Source: Dysgonomonas sp. HDW5A
GTDB lineage: Bacteria > Bacteroidota > Bacteroidia > Bacteroidales > Dysgonomonadaceae
Direction of reading: 5' to 3'
DNA: 64,000 nucleotides
Assembly: GCF_011299555.1 (NCBI RefSeq)
Contig: NZ_CP049857.1
Coordinates: 62,001-126,000 of the forward strand
Part shown: in pieces, positions 36,916-46,128 of the stretch
Layout of the letters: each line of letters opens with the position of its first letter
Numbering within the stretch: the first letter of the stretch is position 1
Made by a program: the position numbers and the translations under genes
Notes under the pieces: model-generated
Told to the model about the DNA's origin: nothing
Databases searched by the model: none
The model's input: only the letters and a program-made list of their open reading frames with translations

Positions 36916-39906
36916 TTAAAATGTAAGATCGAGTCCAAACATAACCGAAGGCAAATTAGGGAACGCAAAGTTGTCTGTTCCTCTATCCCATACATCGTTG
37001 TTGATAAATTCGGGATCTAATCCGCTATACTTAGTAAAGGTTATCAAATTGCTACCGGTTGCATATACACGAAGTGCTTCTATACCCAGATTTTTTATAA
37101 ATTTCTTATCGAAAGTATATCCCATTTGAATATATTTTAGACGGAAGAACGATCCATTTTCTAAATACCTGTCACTATCGTACACATTACGTGAATCTCC
37201 GTAAATAATGCGTGGAGTATTTGAATTCGGGTTGATTTGATAAGGCTCTTCTCCTTTTTTGAAATTCAAATAACTCGAATTATCGGCGAAGTAAGTTCCC
37301 TGCCATTTAGGTACATTGTATATATCGTTCCCGAATTGACCGTACCACATAAACGAGAAGTCGAAATTCTTCCAGTTACTTGTATAGGTCAAAGCCAATT
37401 GAACTTTTGCCCAAGGATTACCCACTATTTGACGGTCGTTGGCTGTTATCGATCCATTATCGTCGGTGTCTACATAAATAACATCTCCCAGCTGAGGTCT
37501 TTTATCTCCAATAAGGATAGGTGTTCCGTTTGATGTTACATAATTATCAATCTGCTCTTGTGTCTTAAATATTCCTGCTGTTTTATATAAGTAATACATA
37601 GAAAGCGGTTGACCTATCTCCGATTTTGTTTTTCCCGAATAATAAACATCTTTACCATAGCCTAGGTCCAAGACTTTGTTACTAAGCGTAGTTAAGTTGG
37701 CTACTATTCCATAATTAAAATCACCGACTTTGTCTTTCCAATTAGCCGTAAACTCAAATCCTCTGTTTCGCAAGCTAGCTGCATTTGCTAAAGGTGCCCC
37801 TTCCTGATTACCTGTTGATATGGCAATAGGCATAGAGGTTAGTACATCTCTGGAGATCGCATTATAATATTCTGCACTTAAAGCAAAACGTCCGTCCAAG
37901 AAACCTGCATCAAAGCCAACATTTACGGTTTCTTTAGTTTCCCATTTCAAATTCGAATTGACAATCTTAACCTGAGAAGCTCCCGAAACTAATTGCCCTC
38001 CAATTACAGTAACCATACTTTGATTAATTGTTCCTAAATAATCCCAACTACCAATAGCGGCATTACCTAAGCGACCCCAGTTTCCACGAAGTTTTAAATC
38101 GCTAATCCATGGTATATTAAAAAACTCCTCTTGGGATATTCTCCATGCTCCCGATATGGATGGGAAGTTGCCCCAACGATTATCTTTTGATAAACGTGAT
38201 GTACCGTCTCTACGAATAGTACCGGTCAGATAATATTTGCCGTCATAGATATAATTAAATCTACCCAGATATGAAATCATCGAATTTTTATTGATTCCAT
38301 TAAAATTTTGTTGATTGGTTTGTCCTGCATTCAATACGGTCAGATAACTTCCTCCTACCAATGGGAAGTTAAGACGCGAACCTCCTACGTTCTCCCAACT
38401 ATAATTTTGATAGGTAAGCCCTGCCAAAGCATCAATATGGTGTTTTCCAAAATCTTTATTGAAATTTAAGGTATTCTCAACGAGTCTATTGTATGTATTG
38501 GCTCTTTCTTTAAGACCTTCGGGATCACGATGCTCTTGATTACGCTTCCAATTACCTTCGCCTCTGAACCATGATTTTTCCCAGAAATAATAATCGATAC
38601 CTGCATTCAGTTTATAAGAAAGGTAAGGAAGCGGTTTAAATTCTAACCAAGCTGCTCCATTTAATCTATGCTGAATTTCTCTCTGACGCTCCAAATTTTC
38701 ACGGGCGATAGGATTTACTCCAAATGTATTTGCATTGGCATCTCCATATCCGTATCCTCCGGGATTATTTTCATCGTAAACAGGAATGGTAGGAAGCATT
38801 CTCATCACATCATTGTAAGGATTTGTTTGTAAAGGATCTTTATCCGTAGCCGAAAATGCAAGGCTTTCGCCGAAAGAAAAGAAACCTTTCTTTCCGTCTG
38901 TGTTTACCCTGAAGCTATATCTATCAAAACTATTTCCATAAGAAACTCCTTTTTGATTGAAATAACCGCCCGATACATAATAACCGCCATATTCGCCTCC
39001 ACCTGATAACGAGACATTATAATCTTGAACCACTCCGGTTCTGAATACTTCATCTTGCCAATTGGTGTCATAATCGGAATGTTGTTGCAAACCACCTTTC
39101 CAGCTTCCGTTAGCAATACCTTCAGTATATGCCAGATCGTTGTATTTCTTATAATTGGCTGCATCCATCAAATCGTAACGGGGTGTCCACTCTAAAGTTG
39201 CTTTTGCATTGATTCCGACTTTCATAGGTCCGGATCTTCCCTTTTTAGTAGTCACAATGATAACTCCATTAGCAGCACGCGAACCATAAATGGCTGCCGA
39301 GGAAGCATCTTTCAATACTTGAATTGTTTCGATATCGGCAGGGTTAAAATCTACTCCGGGATTCATAATCATACCGTCTACAATCCAAAGGGGACTACGG
39401 TCACTCAATGTTCCTACCCCTCTAATCTCTATAGCTGCATCTTCACCTGCCCTACCTGTAGTACGAACGTTTACTCCTGTAGCCAATCCCTGCATCTGAC
39501 TGGCAATAGTTCCGGCAACACTTTTCCGCATTTCTTTGGTATCTACCACCGACACGGCTCCTGTGAGGTCTGCTTTCCGGATCGTTTGATATCCGATAAC
39601 AACTACTTCATCTAAATCTTCCGCATTTTCTTTTAAGATAATATTGAGAGGCATACCATTATAGACTGCCTCTTGAGTGGTAAGACCAAGAAAAGAAAAA
39701 ATAAGGGTTTGCCCTTTTTCTCCCGACAGACCGAATTTTCCATCCATATCAGTCACTGTTCCGGTCGTAGTTCCTTTGATCTTTACATAAACACCGATGA
39801 GGGGGGTGTTTTCTACGTCTACCACCTTTCCGGTAATGTTCACATTCTGAGCACAAACGGCCAGTGTAAACATACTTAGCATAAGAATTAATAATTTTTT
39901 CATCAT
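36916..39906 (-). CDS. susC: SusC-family TonB-dependent oligosaccharide transporter (PUL A)
   Basis: 996 aa. Signal peptide (LLILMLSMFTLAVCA), N-terminal carboxypeptidase-D-like regulatory domain (about 22-100, ITGKVVDVENTPLIGVYVKI), plug domain (about 110-220, with VRTTGRAGEDAAIEIRG and GSRAANGVIIVTTKKG) and a 22-strand barrel ending in a terminal Phe (SVMFGLDLTF). It imports oligosaccharides across the outer membrane using TonB energy. It has its own 170-bp upstream gap after the GH2 gene, containing a palindrome and an inverted repeat, so it may start a separate transcript. Confidence 0.95.
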   Translation of the reverse strand: MMKKLLILMLSMFTLAVCAQNVNITGKVVDVENTPLIGVYVKIKGTTTGTVTDMDGKFGLSGEKGQTLIFSFLGLTTQEAVYNGMPLNIILKENAEDLDEVVVIGYQTIRKADLTGAVSVVDTKEMRKSVAGTIASQMQGLATGVNVRTTGRAGEDAAIEIRGVGTLSDRSPLWIVDGMIMNPGVDFNPADIETIQVLKDASSAAIYGSRAANGVIIVTTKKGRSGPMKVGINAKATLEWTPRYDLMDAANYKKYNDLAYTEGIANGSWKGGLQQHSDYDTNWQDEVFRTGVVQDYNVSLSGGGEYGGYYVSGGYFNQKGVSYGNSFDRYSFRVNTDGKKGFFSFGESLAFSATDKDPLQTNPYNDVMRMLPTIPVYDENNPGGYGYGDANANTFGVNPIARENLERQREIQHRLNGAAWLEFKPLPYLSYKLNAGIDYYFWEKSWFRGEGNWKRNQEHRDPEGLKERANTYNRLVENTLNFNKDFGKHHIDALAGLTYQNYSWENVGGSRLNFPLVGGSYLTVLNAGQTNQQNFNGINKNSMISYLGRFNYIYDGKYYLTGTIRRDGTSRLSKDNRWGNFPSISGAWRISQEEFFNIPWISDLKLRGNWGRLGNAAIGSWDYLGTINQSMVTVIGGQLVSGASQVKIVNSNLKWETKETVNVGFDAGFLDGRFALSAEYYNAISRDVLTSMPIAISTGNQEGAPLANAASLRNRGFEFTANWKDKVGDFNYGIVANLTTLSNKVLDLGYGKDVYYSGKTKSEIGQPLSMYYLYKTAGIFKTQEQIDNYVTSNGTPILIGDKRPQLGDVIYVDTDDNGSITANDRQIVGNPWAKVQLALTYTSNWKNFDFSFMWYGQFGNDIYNVPKWQGTYFADNSSYLNFKKGEEPYQINPNSNTPRIIYGDSRNVYDSDRYLENGSFFRLKYIQMGYTFDKKFIKNLGIEALRVYATGSNLITFTKYSGLDPEFINNDVWDRGTDNFAFPNLPSVMFGLDLTF

Positions 39907-39945
39907 CTGATTAGATTTTATTAGATAAACAAAGGGTACTCACTG

Positions 39946-39960
39946 CCCATATTATATGGG
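39946..39960. promoter_or_regulatory. CCCATAT-T-ATATGGG palindrome upstream of SusC
   Basis: A 15-bp near-perfect palindrome 40 bp before the SusC start. An imperfect -7 box (TACCCTTTG on the minus strand, one base too long) lies between it and the ATG. Regulator unknown. Confidence 0.35.
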
Positions 39961-39992
39961 TAGCAAATCATAATTAAAATAGAAATTAAGAT

Positions 39993-40007
39993 TAGGTCTA
40001 AGACCTA
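39993..40007. repeat. TAGGTCT-A-AGACCTA palindrome, copy 2
   Basis: A perfect 15-bp palindrome with the same GGTCTnAGACC core as at 35298-35312, in the gap between GH2 and SusC genes. Confidence 0.5.
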
Positions 40008-40078
40008 TTTTTCTTCAGTGCAGAGGTAGCCTATCGCTTTCATTAATCAGACATATAGGCTCCCCATCTGCAAACTCA

Positions 40079-41884
40079 CTAATCTAAAGAATTACATATT
40101 TCTTGGTTAACTTTTCGAGTGCGTGCTTCTTCTAATTTAATAACCTTACGGTCATAAGTCATCAATCCATTTACTTCTCCTTCAACATCTGTTGTTTGAG
40201 TATAAACAGCTGCTGAGAAACCTGCCTTAATTAATTTTTTGAGAATTTCTGCGTATTTGACATATTCGTCGGTTACTTCTTTCGAATTCTTGAATTGTAC
40301 ATATCCCCAGTTTTTATCAGGCTGCCATAAATGACCTTCGAGTGGAAGTCCTATACCTCCATATTCACCTAATACGGTTGGTCTTTCGGCATCGTACAAA
40401 TAAAGCTCCGGTCCCGGATAGTTATGTAAATCGAGCATATCGCCAGTGCGGTAGTGATTACCTCCACTTGCAGGATTTACCAAACGTGAAGGGTCATAAT
40501 TTTTAGTCCATTCGGCAGTTTCAACTGTTTTGAACTGTCCCCAAGCCTCATTAAATGGAACCCATGTTACGATAGACGGGTATGAAACAAGATAATCCAT
40601 TATATCTTTCCATTCTTTATAATAGTTCGCTTCCGATTCACCTGAACGGATCAATTCACTTCCATTAAAATACTGACGGTTTTGCCATTGTGGTGATTTA
40701 TCTCCATTGGGCATATCCTGCCAAACAAGTATTCCCAATCGGTCGCAATGTGTATACCAACGGGCAGGCTCTACTTTTACGTGTTTGCGGATCATATTGA
40801 ATCCGAAGTCTTTTGTTTTTTGGATATCATACACCAAAGCCTCATCTGTGGGTGCAGTATATAATCCGTCGGGCCACCAACCTTGATCGAGTGGTCCAAA
40901 CTGGAAATAATCTTTGTTATTCAATTGAATACGTACAATACCCTGATCGTCTCTTTTGGTCGAAATTTTACGCATCGCAGCATAACTGTTCACTTTATCC
41001 ACCAATTGTCCGTTGCTATACAAGTTTATTTCAAGATCGTACAAGAAAGGTGATTCGGGTGACCACAATTTGGCATCAGCAAGTGGAATATTCAATTGCT
41101 GTCCTGCTGATCCTTTTGCTTTTGCAACTACAGTTGAACCATCCTTCACTACAACTTCTACAATATCCGCAGGAGTTGTTTTTTCTGATGAAACATCTAC
41201 TGATAGTTTTTTGGTATCGATATTGGGAACTGTTTTGATAGTAGATATATGTTTTGCATTTACAGGCTCCAACCAAACTGTTTGCCAAATGCCCGAAACA
41301 GGCGTGTACCAGATACCTTCGGGTTTAGAATTCTGTTTGCCTACAGGTTGATACCCCTCGGTTGTAGGATCTGATACTTTAACTACCAATTTTTGATTTC
41401 CAGATGTTAAGAAAGGAGTTATATCAAACGAGAAAGGAGTATAACCACCTGTGTGGCTTCCGATTTTAATATCGTTTAGATATACTTCGGTTTTCCAATC
41501 TACTGCACCAAAATGTAACAGGATGGTTTTATTTTTCCAGTTCGCAGGAACGGTAAATGAGCGTTTATACCAAAGTTCGTTATCTTTTCCGAGTTCTTTC
41601 TGAACTCCCGAAAGGCTCGATTCTAGGGCAAATGGAACAAGTATATTTCCATCGTATTTTTGAGGCTCATTTTGCCCCGCAGGTAATATGGCGTATTCCC
41701 ACAATCCATTCAGATTAGTCCAATCCTGACGCTCCATTATAGGGCGTGGATATTCGGGTAATACATTATTTACATCGATGGTCTCAGACCATTTCGTCTT
41801 TATTTTGTCTCCCATCGGTTTCCACTGTGCAAAAACCCCGATGCAAGAGATCATCATTGAGAGTAATAAAAAATTTCTTTTCAT
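40079..41884 (-). CDS. GH2 family glycosidase
   Basis: 601 aa with signal peptide (LLLSMMISCIGVFAQ). Sugar-binding domain about 40-205 (LWYKRSFTVPANWKN, GAVDWKTEVYLND), immunoglobulin-like domain about 210-310, TIM barrel from about 320. Acid/base Glu446 (WVPFNEAWG) and nucleophile Glu507 (VLGEYGGIG) are both present. Shorter than classic beta-galactosidases, with no C-terminal domain. GH2 members include beta-galactosidases and alpha-L-arabinofuranosidases or arabinopyranosidases; in an arabinan PUL, attack on galactan or arabinose side chains of pectin is plausible. Substrate not determined. Lies 37 bp after the epimerase gene in one operon. Confidence 0.85.
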   Translation of the reverse strand: MKRNFLLLSMMISCIGVFAQWKPMGDKIKTKWSETIDVNNVLPEYPRPIMERQDWTNLNGLWEYAILPAGQNEPQKYDGNILVPFALESSLSGVQKELGKDNELWYKRSFTVPANWKNKTILLHFGAVDWKTEVYLNDIKIGSHTGGYTPFSFDITPFLTSGNQKLVVKVSDPTTEGYQPVGKQNSKPEGIWYTPVSGIWQTVWLEPVNAKHISTIKTVPNIDTKKLSVDVSSEKTTPADIVEVVVKDGSTVVAKAKGSAGQQLNIPLADAKLWSPESPFLYDLEINLYSNGQLVDKVNSYAAMRKISTKRDDQGIVRIQLNNKDYFQFGPLDQGWWPDGLYTAPTDEALVYDIQKTKDFGFNMIRKHVKVEPARWYTHCDRLGILVWQDMPNGDKSPQWQNRQYFNGSELIRSGESEANYYKEWKDIMDYLVSYPSIVTWVPFNEAWGQFKTVETAEWTKNYDPSRLVNPASGGNHYRTGDMLDLHNYPGPELYLYDAERPTVLGEYGGIGLPLEGHLWQPDKNWGYVQFKNSKEVTDEYVKYAEILKKLIKAGFSAAVYTQTTDVEGEVNGLMTYDRKVIKLEEARTRKVNQEICNSLD

Positions 41885-41921
41885 GGTTATCTTATTTCTA
41901 GTTATAAGGTTTATTTCATTA

Positions 41922-43055
41922 TCACTTTTGTATCGAGAATTTATAGATACATGTTTGTGTATATGTTTCTCCCGGATTTAAGCGTGTTGTGGGGAAATTA
42001 GGGTGATTAGGACTATCCGGAAAATGTTGTGTTTCGAGAGCAAAAGCTTCTCTGTATTTCAAAGGCTTGCCATATTTTCCTGAGACTGCCCCATCAAAGA
42101 AGTTACCGCTATAAAATTGTACTCCGGGTTGATCCGACCATACTTCCATCTTTCTTCCGCTTAAAGGCTCATACACAGAGGCTACAAATTCTACGTCTTT
42201 ATCCGTTTTTCGGTCTATCACCCAATTGTGATCGTAGCCTGCTCCGTTTTTCAATTGCTCATTTTCGGCATTTATTCTTTCGCCGATAACAGTTGGTTTT
42301 CTGAAATCGAAGGGAGTACCTTCTACACTTACAATTTCTCCTGACGGAATCAGCACACTATCTACCGGAGTCGTATTACTTGCATTGATTGTTAAGATAT
42401 GATCTGTAATAGTGCCGTTTCCTTCTCCTTTCAGATTGAAAAGCCCGTGATGTGAAAGGTTGATTACTGTCGCTTTATCTGTAGTTGCAGCGTAAGTTAT
42501 TTTAAATTCGTTTTCGGGTGTAAGCACATAAGTCAGACTTAATTTCATTATTCCCGGAAAACCTTCTTCTCCATCGGGTGAAACATACGACATTTGTATT
42601 TCGTTATCGGTCACTTTATCTACATTCCAGACAACCATGTCGAGACCTTTTAATCCTCCGTGTAATGTCTGACCATTATTATTGATCGGTAATTGATATG
42701 TTGCTCCATCCAATTCAAATTGTCCTTTTGCAATGCGGTTAGCATAACGTCCGACAATAGGTCCCAAGAAACGCTCTCCTTTGTTATTGATATATCTATC
42801 TATAGTTTCATAACCAAGTACAACATCTTCGTATTTTCCATTCTTATCGGGAACCCAAAGCGTAACTACTCTGGCTCCTAAATTGGTAACCTGCATAGTT
42901 AGTCCGCTTGCAGATTTCAAGGTATATAGGTTAACTGCTTTACCATCTATCTCAGTTTTAAAAGCTGACTCGCTTAGTAGAGGTAGTTCTTGGTTTGGTT
43001 GCTTATTACATGACAACAAGCCAATTAGCAGACTTAAGTAAATAAATGTTTTCAT
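41922..43055 (-). CDS. galM: Aldose 1-epimerase (secreted lipoprotein)
   Basis: 377 aa. Lipobox SLLIGLLSC (Cys16) predicts a periplasmic or surface lipoprotein, unlike cytosolic GalM. Mutarotase family features: GYETIDRYINN, GRYANRIAKGQF, NGQTLHGGLKG with the catalytic His in this segment, LSHHGLFNL with the second His, and GYDHNWVID. Catalytic Glu probably in FALETQHFPDSPN near the C-terminus. It interconverts alpha and beta anomers of released arabinose or galactose so that uptake or isomerisation is not limiting. Starts 5 bp after the endo-arabinanase gene. Confidence 0.9.
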   Translation of the reverse strand: MKTFIYLSLLIGLLSCNKQPNQELPLLSESAFKTEIDGKAVNLYTLKSASGLTMQVTNLGARVVTLWVPDKNGKYEDVVLGYETIDRYINNKGERFLGPIVGRYANRIAKGQFELDGATYQLPINNNGQTLHGGLKGLDMVVWNVDKVTDNEIQMSYVSPDGEEGFPGIMKLSLTYVLTPENEFKITYAATTDKATVINLSHHGLFNLKGEGNGTITDHILTINASNTTPVDSVLIPSGEIVSVEGTPFDFRKPTVIGERINAENEQLKNGAGYDHNWVIDRKTDKDVEFVASVYEPLSGRKMEVWSDQPGVQFYSGNFFDGAVSGKYGKPLKYREAFALETQHFPDSPNHPNFPTTRLNPGETYTQTCIYKFSIQK

Positions 43056-43060
43056 GTCTT

Positions 43061-44074
43061 TTATTGTTGAAGTTTAAATACTGGTTTTGTTGCAGACAAA
43101 GAAGGGCTTCCGTTTTCGACATAAGGCCAGTTATTACTATCCCATTTCACCTGATCAAGCAATAACACCCTACCCTGTGGATTTTTCACGTCCACGCCAT
43201 GATAAAATATCCAATCGTTGCCCGCTTCATCTTGTACTATTTCGGAACAGTGACCGTTTCCGACAAAACGATTGTTACTATTGATCACTATGTTATATCC
43301 GTTATCGAGCATACTCTTTCCGTCTTTATCCACATAAGGTCCCATAAGTGATTCCGATCGTCCGACAACCAGTTTATATGTACTGTTTACTCCTTCGCAA
43401 CAAGTGCCGATAGATGCAAACAGATAATAGTAATTGCCTTTTTTATAAATGTAAGTACCTTCGAAAGCTGTTCCTGCAATGTGTTTCTTTTCAGCCCCTT
43501 CTTTCAGAGAAAGTCCGTCATTACTTAACTCTATAGCATAGATTCCTCTGAAACTACCCCAAAACAGGTATTTTTTCCCAGCCTCTTCGATATAGAAAGG
43601 ATCGATTGAATTTGTCACACCAATTTCGTTACTTCTGAAAAGCTTTCCTTTATCGGTAAAAGCTCCTACGGGACTGTCGGCAACCGCGACTCCTATTCCG
43701 CAAGTTTCTTCGCCTCCCCACACTGACATAGAATAGTACAGCACATATTTACCATCTATATAATTAATATCGGGTGCCCAAAGTCCTCCTTTAGGTTCAA
43801 AATCGGGACGGCTACTATCGGTAAAAACTGTTCCTACAAAATTCCAACTAATTAAATCTTTTGATTTATAGATGGGCATATTACGTACATCTTCCGTTGC
43901 ATACAAATAGAAATATCCGTCATTTGCCTTAATGATGGTAGGATCGGGCAAACTTCTCGCTATCACAGGATTCGAGTATGTAGTTTTTTCGGGTGCGGGA
44001 GCGGGATCATTATTATTCGCTGAACACGCCGCCAGACTAACTAGGGTAAACAGATATAAAATAGTTTTTCTCAT
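43061..44074 (-). CDS. GH43 endo-1,5-alpha-L-arabinanase-like lipoprotein
   Basis: 337 aa; lipobox LVSLAACS (Cys17). GH43 propeller with base Asp44 (RSLPDPTIIKAN), modulator Asp158 (TNSIDPFYIEEAG) and acid Glu205 (GTAFEGTYIYKK). Strings such as GLWAPDINYIDGKYVLYYS, SIGTCCEGVNSTYKLVVGRS and GNGHCSEIVQDEAGNDW are typical of bacterial endo-arabinanases of GH43 subfamilies 4-6. It would cut the alpha-1,5-arabinan backbone, probably at the cell surface. This is the strongest pointer to arabinan as the PUL A substrate. Confidence 0.88.
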   Translation of the reverse strand: MRKTILYLFTLVSLAACSANNNDPAPAPEKTTYSNPVIARSLPDPTIIKANDGYFYLYATEDVRNMPIYKSKDLISWNFVGTVFTDSSRPDFEPKGGLWAPDINYIDGKYVLYYSMSVWGGEETCGIGVAVADSPVGAFTDKGKLFRSNEIGVTNSIDPFYIEEAGKKYLFWGSFRGIYAIELSNDGLSLKEGAEKKHIAGTAFEGTYIYKKGNYYYLFASIGTCCEGVNSTYKLVVGRSESLMGPYVDKDGKSMLDNGYNIVINSNNRFVGNGHCSEIVQDEAGNDWIFYHGVDVKNPQGRVLLLDQVKWDSNNWPYVENGSPSLSATKPVFKLQQ

Positions 44075-44078
44075 AACA

Positions 44079-46097
44079 TTAGAATTTCTTTTTTTTATTG
44101 AAGTAATTTTCCACTCGGTCAGGACTTAGCATTTGCCATAGCGAAGCTACTGTCCAACCAGGTGCAAAGATATCATTATAGAAACCTTTTCCGTTCTTGC
44201 CATAATCCCAATTAGTATGCTGTACAACTTCCGGGTAATAACCCACTTTAGCGATATCAAACATATGTCCTTTAACGGGCATTAATTGAAGCATAGAACT
44301 TTTGATGATGGATGAAAATTCGGTGAATCGAGGCTCATTACGCTCCTTTGCCAACCAATCTAAAACGGTTGCAAATTCAAAGATAAACACATCAATGTGG
44401 TTATTTTCTACCGAAACATTTCCCCAACCTCTCGATTTGAAACCTACATCACCCAACATTTGACCTTGTGCAAAGGGCACATCCCACATATAGTACCACG
44501 AAAGGCTGAAATAGGCAGCTTGTTTACTCAGGTCAATATAGTGCTGTTGCTCTTTTCCTTTCGAAACCATTGCCAGATAATACATAGCAGTAGAGGCATA
44601 TAGGGAAGCTTCTTTATCTTCGCAATTGGCATCTAAGGTCGACGAAAAATAATCAGCTTTAGAAACCAGTTCTTTTTCAAGATAAAGGGCTGTTTTCTTA
44701 GCACTTTCCAAGTATTCCTTATTATTGAAATAGGCATAAGCCATTGTTAACGGTAGAGTTGCCGATGGCGTACTGCCTCCTGACTCATCTACTATTTTGA
44801 AATCATCTTCAAATTTACGAGGAAAACTTCCGTTCGCTTCCTGTAATTTGAGGAAATTATTCAGCAGTGTTTTAATTTTGGCTTCCCACTCCGGATGCTT
44901 GCGCCCTTTTCTTTTTTCGTATTCCAAATAGTTCAGCATCGCAAAAGCTCCTTCCGATTGACGGCGTATACTGTATACTTTTGTTTCGTCATTATCATCA
45001 TAATTCACAAACTCTCTAAAGAATCCCGAAGGAGTAAATCCATATTGCAGATAACTGTCAAATATAGAATTTGCTTTTTCGACTAAATCGGGTCTGTTAT
45101 TGGCTTCGCCATACTCCAGAGCATTGAATGCATTCAATAAAACACGACCTACAAAAGCCACTTCTACTGAGCCTGTACTTTTACAATCGTCGGTACGCAT
45201 ATGTACTCCCGAGAAATATTTCAGATCGTACTTATCAACATAGCTTTCGTGAAAAAAATTAGAAAGAATTTCTTTTGCATCGGCTGTCGATAAATGCTCT
45301 TTTAGCTCCTGAGGTTTTAAGGTATCGTATGAATAATTCCAGACAGAAGCAACGAATTTAGAAAAATCGGGTGCTTTACTTTTCTTAATCACCCAAACCA
45401 ATTGGCGTGTTTCTCCTTTTTCCAGTTTTTCGAAAGTCTGTACAGCAGGAGCTAAAGTCAATTTACGGATATATGTTTTAGGTGCTTCACTATATGGGAA
45501 ACCAAATACCAAAGACGATTTACCGCCTTGATTACGAAATCCTGTAAATCCTAAAGATGTTTTATCCGACAGAATAACTTCTCCTTGACTATGGCAGGCC
45601 AGACTTTCATTCTTAAAATCATCCAGACGTAAAACTGTATAATAAGTTCCTGTTTTCTCGTCGAATATACCGGTTAGAGGTGTGCTTAAACGATCTTCTC
45701 TCACCTGCCAGCTATCGCTTGTATAAAACGATGGTGCTTCTTTGGGTGATCTTAGGTTGCGTCTATACCAAAATCCGGGCATATAGAACTGACAGTCATC
45801 GTGGTTCATCATTGTGTTATAGCTTTCTTCGAAGTTATAATACACTAAATCATCAGCTTTAAGGGTAATGATCAGTTTCAATGTAGAGTCATTCTCAATA
45901 ATCTGCTCCTTTATTTCAACAGGTATATTTTCTGTTGAGGTCAGCATCCCGTTTTTAGCTTGCAACGGATAAGCTATTGCCGGATTTCCGGGAGATTTTA
46001 AGGTGATTTGCGATCTCAGGTTATCAGCCATACCGGCTGCCTGAATCAATCCGATAGAGGAAATAAATAATGCAATTAGTAATAATCTTTTTTTCAT
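44079..46097 (-). CDS. Secreted protein of unknown function, probable (alpha/alpha) barrel
   Basis: 672 aa with signal peptide (LLLIALFISSIGLIQAAG). Residues about 25-260 are beta-rich; from about 290 the sequence becomes a long series of paired helices with Tyr/Trp/Asp-rich loops (NFFHESYVDKYDLKYFSG, SWYYMWDVPFAQGQMLG, GWTVASLWQML), the look of an N-terminal beta-sandwich plus (alpha/alpha)6 toroid seen in several glycosidase and lyase families. I recognise no family signature (not the Cys/Glu zinc site of GH127). It sits 4 bp upstream of the endo-arabinanase in the operon, so a role in arabinan or pectin side-chain breakdown is likely. Candidate unassigned glycosidase. Confidence 0.6.
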   Translation of the reverse strand: MKKRLLLIALFISSIGLIQAAGMADNLRSQITLKSPGNPAIAYPLQAKNGMLTSTENIPVEIKEQIIENDSTLKLIITLKADDLVYYNFEESYNTMMNHDDCQFYMPGFWYRRNLRSPKEAPSFYTSDSWQVREDRLSTPLTGIFDEKTGTYYTVLRLDDFKNESLACHSQGEVILSDKTSLGFTGFRNQGGKSSLVFGFPYSEAPKTYIRKLTLAPAVQTFEKLEKGETRQLVWVIKKSKAPDFSKFVASVWNYSYDTLKPQELKEHLSTADAKEILSNFFHESYVDKYDLKYFSGVHMRTDDCKSTGSVEVAFVGRVLLNAFNALEYGEANNRPDLVEKANSIFDSYLQYGFTPSGFFREFVNYDDNDETKVYSIRRQSEGAFAMLNYLEYEKRKGRKHPEWEAKIKTLLNNFLKLQEANGSFPRKFEDDFKIVDESGGSTPSATLPLTMAYAYFNNKEYLESAKKTALYLEKELVSKADYFSSTLDANCEDKEASLYASTAMYYLAMVSKGKEQQHYIDLSKQAAYFSLSWYYMWDVPFAQGQMLGDVGFKSRGWGNVSVENNHIDVFIFEFATVLDWLAKERNEPRFTEFSSIIKSSMLQLMPVKGHMFDIAKVGYYPEVVQHTNWDYGKNGKGFYNDIFAPGWTVASLWQMLSPDRVENYFNKKKKF

Positions 46098-46128
46098 ATT
46101 ATGTATATCTTTTCTGTGATTAGTAGTT

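Noticed and set aside
40813-41351. Overlapping frames opposite the GH2 gene (141 and 112 codons)
   Set aside because: GH2 catalytic residues and length are intact on the minus strand; the opposite frames are shadows.
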